A stretch of DNA of 64,000 nt from Caenimonas sedimenti. Its GTDB lineage: Bacteria; Pseudomonadota; Gammaproteobacteria; Burkholderiales; Burkholderiaceae_C. The position numbers and the translations under genes are program-made. Positions 60,588 to 64,000 of the stretch are shown here, piece after piece (the first letter of the stretch is position 1; every line of letters starts with the position of its first letter). The notes below the pieces were generated by a model, which did not search any database, was not told where the DNA came from, and saw nothing but the letters and a program-made list of their open reading frames with translations. The stretch lies in contig NZ_VOBQ01000016.1 of the NCBI RefSeq assembly GCF_007833165.1, positions 124,001 to 188,000 of the forward strand. Reading direction: 5' to 3'.

Positions 60588-61309
60588 ACGCCAACCTCCT
60601 CGAGTTGAAGGGTGTGCAGACGCACATCGGCGCGTACCACATCCTGCACGGCGTCAACCTCGCCGTTCCGCGCGGCCAGCTCACCATGCTGCTGGGCCGC
60701 AACGGCGCCGGCAAGACGACCACGCTGCGCACGATCATGGGCCTGTGGAAAGCCTCGCAGGGCAGCGTGACCTTGAACGGCCAGGACATCACGCAGGCCG
60801 CCACGCCGCAGATCGCCGGCCTCGGCGTGGCCTACGTGCCCGAGACCATGGGCATCTTCGCCGACCTCACCGTCAAGGAGAACATGCTGCTGGCCGCGCG
60901 CGCGGCCCGCACGGCGCAGCAGATCGACGAGAAGCGCCTGCAATGGATCTTCTCGCTGTTCCCGGCCGTGGAGAAGTTCTGGAACCACCCGGCCGGCAAG
61001 CTGTCGGGCGGGCAGAAGCAGATGCTGGCGGTGTCGCGCGCGATCGTCGAGCCGCGCGAACTGCTGATCGTCGACGAGCCCAGCAAGGGGCTGGCGCCGG
61101 CCATCATCAACAACATGATCGATGCGTTCGCGCAGCTCAAGGCGAGCGGCGTGACCATCCTCCTCGTCGAGCAGAACATCAACTTCGCCAAACGCCTGGG
61201 CGACACCGTCGCAGTCATGGACAACGGCATCGTGGTGCACGCCGGCTCCATGAAGCAGCTGGCCGACGACGAAGAACTGCAACATTCCCTGCTCGGCCTG
61301 GCCCTATGA
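60584..61309 (+). CDS. livF: ABC ATPase, LivF-type
   Basis: A 241-residue ATPase. Walker A GRNGAGKTTTLR near residue 35, signature KLSGGQKQMLAVSRA near 140, Walker B LLIVDEPSKGLAP and the switch in LVEQNINFAKRLG. It pairs with the LivG-like subunit to form the motor of the transporter. Starts in the stop of livG and ends with ATGA into the permease, so translation is coupled. Confidence 0.92.
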   Translation: MNANLLELKGVQTHIGAYHILHGVNLAVPRGQLTMLLGRNGAGKTTTLRTIMGLWKASQGSVTLNGQDITQAATPQIAGLGVAYVPETMGIFADLTVKENMLLAARAARTAQQIDEKRLQWIFSLFPAVEKFWNHPAGKLSGGQKQMLAVSRAIVEPRELLIVDEPSKGLAPAIINNMIDAFAQLKASGVTILLVEQNINFAKRLGDTVAVMDNGIVVHAGSMKQLADDEELQHSLLGLAL

Positions 61310-62286
61310 AAAACCTCGACTTCGACTGGATGCCGCTGGCCCTCGTGCCCATGCTCGCCATCCTCGTCCTCCCCATGATCGGCTCCGGCTCCACCTGGGT
61401 CACGCTCACCGTGGCCGGCCTGGCCATGGGCATGATCATCTTCATCATCGCGTCCGGGCTGACGCTGGTCTTCGGGCTGATGGACGTGCTGAATTTCGGC
61501 CACGGCGTGTTCATCGCACTGGGCGCCTTCGTGGCGACCAGCGTGCTGGGCAGCATGGGTGACTACACGGGCTCGTCCAGCCTCTGGGTGAACCTGATGG
61601 CGGTGCTGCCGGCCATGGTGGTCGCCATGCTGGTGGCCGGTGCGATCGGCCTGGCGTTCGAACGCTTCATCGTGCGGCCGGTGTACGGCAACCACCTGAA
61701 GCAGATCCTCATCACCATGGGCGGCATGATCATCGGCGAGGAACTGATCAAGGTGATCTGGGGCCCGCTGCAGATTCCGCTGCCGCTGCCCGAAGGCATG
61801 CGCGGGAGCATCTATCTCGGCGATGCCGCGATCGAGAAGTACCGGCTGCTGGCCGTGATCGTCGGCCTGGCGGTCTTCGGCGGGCTGCTGTGGACGTTGA
61901 CCCGCACCAAGATCGGATTGCTGATCCGCGCCGGCGTGCAGGACCGCGAGATGGTGGAGTCGCTCGGCTACCGCATCAAGACCCTGTTCATCGGCGTGTT
62001 CGTGGTCGGCAGCGCACTGGCCGGCCTGGGCGGCGTGATGTGGGGCCTGTACCAGCAGAACGTGATCCCGCAGATGGGCGCGCAGGTCAACGTGCTGATC
62101 TTCATCGTGCTGATCATCGGCGGGCTCGGCTCCACCACCGGGGCGCTGGTTGGCGCGCTGCTGGTGGGCCTGATGGCCAACTACACCGGCTTCCTCGCGC
62201 CCAAGGCGGCGCTGTTCTCCAACATCGCGCTGATGATGGCCATCCTGCTGTGGCGTCCGCAGGGCGTCTACGCGCTCAACAAGTAA
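61306..62286 (+). CDS. livH: ABC permease, LivH-type
   Basis: A 326-residue inner-membrane protein from ATG 61306 with 8-9 helices. The LivH signature blocks SGLTLVFGLMDVLNFGHGVF near residue 52 and LGYRIKTLFIGVFVVGSALA near 220 are plain, followed by GALLVGLMANYTGFLAP. It forms half of the membrane channel. Precedes the LivM gene by 10 bases. Confidence 0.92.
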   Translation: MKNLDFDWMPLALVPMLAILVLPMIGSGSTWVTLTVAGLAMGMIIFIIASGLTLVFGLMDVLNFGHGVFIALGAFVATSVLGSMGDYTGSSSLWVNLMAVLPAMVVAMLVAGAIGLAFERFIVRPVYGNHLKQILITMGGMIIGEELIKVIWGPLQIPLPLPEGMRGSIYLGDAAIEKYRLLAVIVGLAVFGGLLWTLTRTKIGLLIRAGVQDREMVESLGYRIKTLFIGVFVVGSALAGLGGVMWGLYQQNVIPQMGAQVNVLIFIVLIIGGLGSTTGALVGALLVGLMANYTGFLAPKAALFSNIALMMAILLWRPQGVYALNK

Positions 62287-62296
62287 GGAGGCCACG

Positions 62297-63436
62297 ATGT
62301 TGTCACGCTTCCTGTCCAACGACCCCCCGCGCAACAAGGTGCTGGCGGTGGTGCTGGTGCTGCTGTTCGCGACGCTGCTGCTCACGCCGTTCCTCATTCC
62401 GGGCGTCAAGGCGCTGGACGTCGCCGCGAAGATCCTCATCTTCGTCGTGCTCGCGGCCAGTTTCGACCTGCTGCTGGGCTACACGGGCATCGTGAGCTTC
62501 GCCCACACCATGTTCTTCGGCATCGGCGCTTACGGCGTCGCGATCGCCTCCACGCGCATGGGGGCGGGGTGGGGCGCTCTCGCGGTGGGCCTGGCGGCCG
62601 CACTGGTGGTGTCCTTCGTGCTGGCCCTCGCGATCGGCCTGTTTTCGCTTCGGGTGCGCGCGATCTTCTTCTCGATGATCACCCTGGCGTTCGCGGCGGC
62701 TTTCCAGACGCTGGCGTCGCAGCTGTCGGATTTCACCGGCGGCGAGGACGGCCTCACCTTCAAGATGCCCGAGGTCCTGTCGCCCGGCTTCAAGTTGAGC
62801 GAGACGCCTTTCCTCGGCGTGTCGCTCGATGGCCGGCTGATCTGCTATTACCTGATGTTCGTCGTGGCGCTGGTGCTGTTCCTGGCCATGCTGCGCATCG
62901 TCAACTCGCCGTTCGGCCGGGTGCTGCAGGCGATCCGCGAGAACGAGTTCCGGGCCGAGGCCATCGGCTACCGCGTCGTTGTCTACCGCACGGTGTCGAG
63001 CATCCTGTCGGCACTGTTCGCGACCATGGCCGGCGCGATGCTGTCCGTCTGGCTGCGCTACAACGGGCCGGACACGTCGCTGTCCTTCGAGATCATGATG
63101 GACGTGCTGCTGATCGTCGTCATCGGCGGCATGGGCACGATTTATGGGGCGGCGATCGGCTCCGGCCTGTTCGTCGTGGCCCAGAGCTACCTGCAGGACC
63201 TGCTGAAGCTCGCCAGCGAAGCCGTCGCCGGCCTGCCTTGGCTGGCCGCGCTGCTGTCGCCCGACCGCTGGCTGCTCTGGCTCGGCCTGTTGTTCGTGCT
63301 GTCCGTCTACTACTTCCCCACCGGCGTTGTCGGCCGGCTGCGCGCGATGCGCCCGCCGCCGAAACCGCCGGCCCCGCCGGCCGCGACGCCCATCAAGAGA
63401 ACGCCCCCCCTTCAAGGAGATTTTGTTGAAAACTAG
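62297..63436 (+). CDS. livM: ABC permease, LivM-type
   Basis: A 379-residue inner-membrane protein. LLGYTGIVSFAHTMFFGIGA near residue 57, FSLRVRAIFFSMITLAFAAA and VIGGMGTIYGAAIGSGLFVV are LivM blocks. The C-terminal ~30 residues are a Pro-rich tail (PPPKPPAPPAA), longer than usual. The second half of the channel. Its stop overlaps the TTG start of the oligomer hydrolase. Confidence 0.92.
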   Translation: MLSRFLSNDPPRNKVLAVVLVLLFATLLLTPFLIPGVKALDVAAKILIFVVLAASFDLLLGYTGIVSFAHTMFFGIGAYGVAIASTRMGAGWGALAVGLAAALVVSFVLALAIGLFSLRVRAIFFSMITLAFAAAFQTLASQLSDFTGGEDGLTFKMPEVLSPGFKLSETPFLGVSLDGRLICYYLMFVVALVLFLAMLRIVNSPFGRVLQAIRENEFRAEAIGYRVVVYRTVSSILSALFATMAGAMLSVWLRYNGPDTSLSFEIMMDVLLIVVIGGMGTIYGAAIGSGLFVVAQSYLQDLLKLASEAVAGLPWLAALLSPDRWLLWLGLLFVLSVYYFPTGVVGRLRAMRPPPKPPAPPAATPIKRTPPLQGDFVEN

Positions 63437-64000
63437 AAAAACGATGCTGGCCACCGCCGGCGCCCTCGTGCTCGCCGGCTGCGGCGGCAGCGACAACGTC
63501 AGCAACGACATTCCCGTCGGCGTGACGCAGCACAGTGTCACCACCTATTCCGCCACGGCCGTAGGCACCGGCACCACGCCGGCCACGCAGGACCTGCTCA
63601 CGGGCGGCCTGGGCAAGACCGGCCTGGGTGCTGCAGTGGCGCCGACCTATGCCGACCCGGCGAACCCGACGGCGCTGGAACTGCGGCGCAACGCGCTGCA
63701 TTCCAACTACCGCGCCATCCTCGATCCCACGGTCAACGGCGGCTATGGCTCGCTCTACGGCCCCAACATCAACGCCGCCGGTACCGTGACCGCTTCCGAA
63801 GGGCTGATCCCCGGCCGTGAATACGTCGCGACGCTCGATGACGGCAGCGGCCGCAAGCGCGTGACCATGGCCGTGCAGATCCCCGACAGCTTCGACCAGG
63901 CCAATCCCTGCGTCATCCTCGGCCCGTCCTCGGGTTCGCGCGGCGTCTACGGCGCCATCGGCACGGCCGGCGAATGGGGCCTGAAGCGCGGATGCGCAGT
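63426..64000 (+). CDS. 3-hydroxybutyrate-oligomer hydrolase (partial)
   Basis: The gene runs off the right edge; about 191 residues are visible. I place the start at TTG 63426 because AAGGAGA lies 5 bases upstream and because this adds the basic MKTRKT before the hydrophobic core; the next ATG (63444) would give a signal peptide without charge. The lipoprotein box is LAGC. The mature part (NALHSNYRAILDPTVNGGYG, VQIPDSFDQANPCVILGPSSG) fits D-(-)-3-hydroxybutyrate oligomer hydrolase, which splits short oligomers to monomers. The GPSSGSRG segment may hold the nucleophile Ser. It completes the PHB-use locus. Confidence 0.85.
   Translation, partial: MKTRKTMLATAGALVLAGCGGSDNVSNDIPVGVTQHSVTTYSATAVGTGTTPATQDLLTGGLGKTGLGAAVAPTYADPANPTALELRRNALHSNYRAILDPTVNGGYGSLYGPNINAAGTVTASEGLIPGREYVATLDDGSGRKRVTMAVQIPDSFDQANPCVILGPSSGSRGVYGAIGTAGEWGLKRGCA

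Noticed and set aside
1..64000. CRISPR array or cas genes
   Set aside because: No regularly spaced repeat set and no Cas motif were seen.
1..64000. Complete tRNA or rRNA genes
   Set aside because: I found no full cloverleaf or T-loop GTTCGANTC in the places checked; only an acceptor-end fragment near 42,232.

Overview
The window is high-GC DNA of a betaproteobacterium, most likely a Burkholderiales member near Comamonadaceae. The evidence is the set of Bug/TctC receptors, a TctABC-TctDE locus, a TAXI-TRAP transporter and a secreted PHB depolymerase with a 3-hydroxybutyrate-oligomer hydrolase. No genus is claimed. It has two halves: an integrated accessory region (about 1 to 42,240) and ordinary chromosome (about 42,250 to 64,000).

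Accessory half. At the left are accessory genes: two paralogous ~110-aa proteins, a HAD-like protein, a GHKL ATPase ending in an HExxH zinc-protease motif, and a first tyrosine recombinase (4155-5156). Then come several defence modules: (i) 7.3-17.9 kb, a HTH protein, DUF499-type ATPase, compact PglZ, DUF1156 adenine methylase, a 168-aa unknown protein and a SNF2-type helicase, a BREX/DISARM-related cassette; (ii) 20.4-26.4 kb, a coiled-coil XRE regulator divergent from a PIN/NYN protein with zinc ribbons, a nuclease-like protein, and a SIR2-HerA pair; (iii) 26.6-33.7 kb, a TerY-P-like triad (VWA, PP2C phosphatase, protein kinase) beside a secreted thermonuclease, a GHKL ATPase fused to a PD-(D/E)XK-like domain, and an AbiJ-like protein. 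The right end (33.8-42.1 kb) has a tandem AbrB pair, a DUF5131 protein, a phage II/X-type replication protein, an AlpA-like regulator and a P4-type integrase next to the presumed right attachment site.

Chromosomal half. 42.8-46.1 kb encodes a TAXI-TRAP transporter. 46.2-51.9 kb holds an S4 RNA-binding protein and the divergent tctDE/tctCBA tricarboxylate system. 51.9-55 kb carries a GNAT, TspO, a small zinc protein, CreA and an orphan Bug receptor.

From 55.3 kb to the end is what looks like one regulon for extracellular polyhydroxybutyrate use: a PAS-AAA-Fis sigma-54 activator, two 19-bp palindromic candidate activator sites and a near-consensus -24/-12 promoter, then a branched-chain-type ABC binding protein, a secreted PHB depolymerase, two ABC ATPases, two permeases and a lipoprotein 3HB-oligomer hydrolase that runs off the window. 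I infer that the ABC system imports 3-hydroxybutyrate or short oligomers. A structured 258-bp inverted-repeat element sits between the activator and the divergent Bug receptor. In three separate transporter loci an intrinsic terminator lies directly behind the binding-protein gene.
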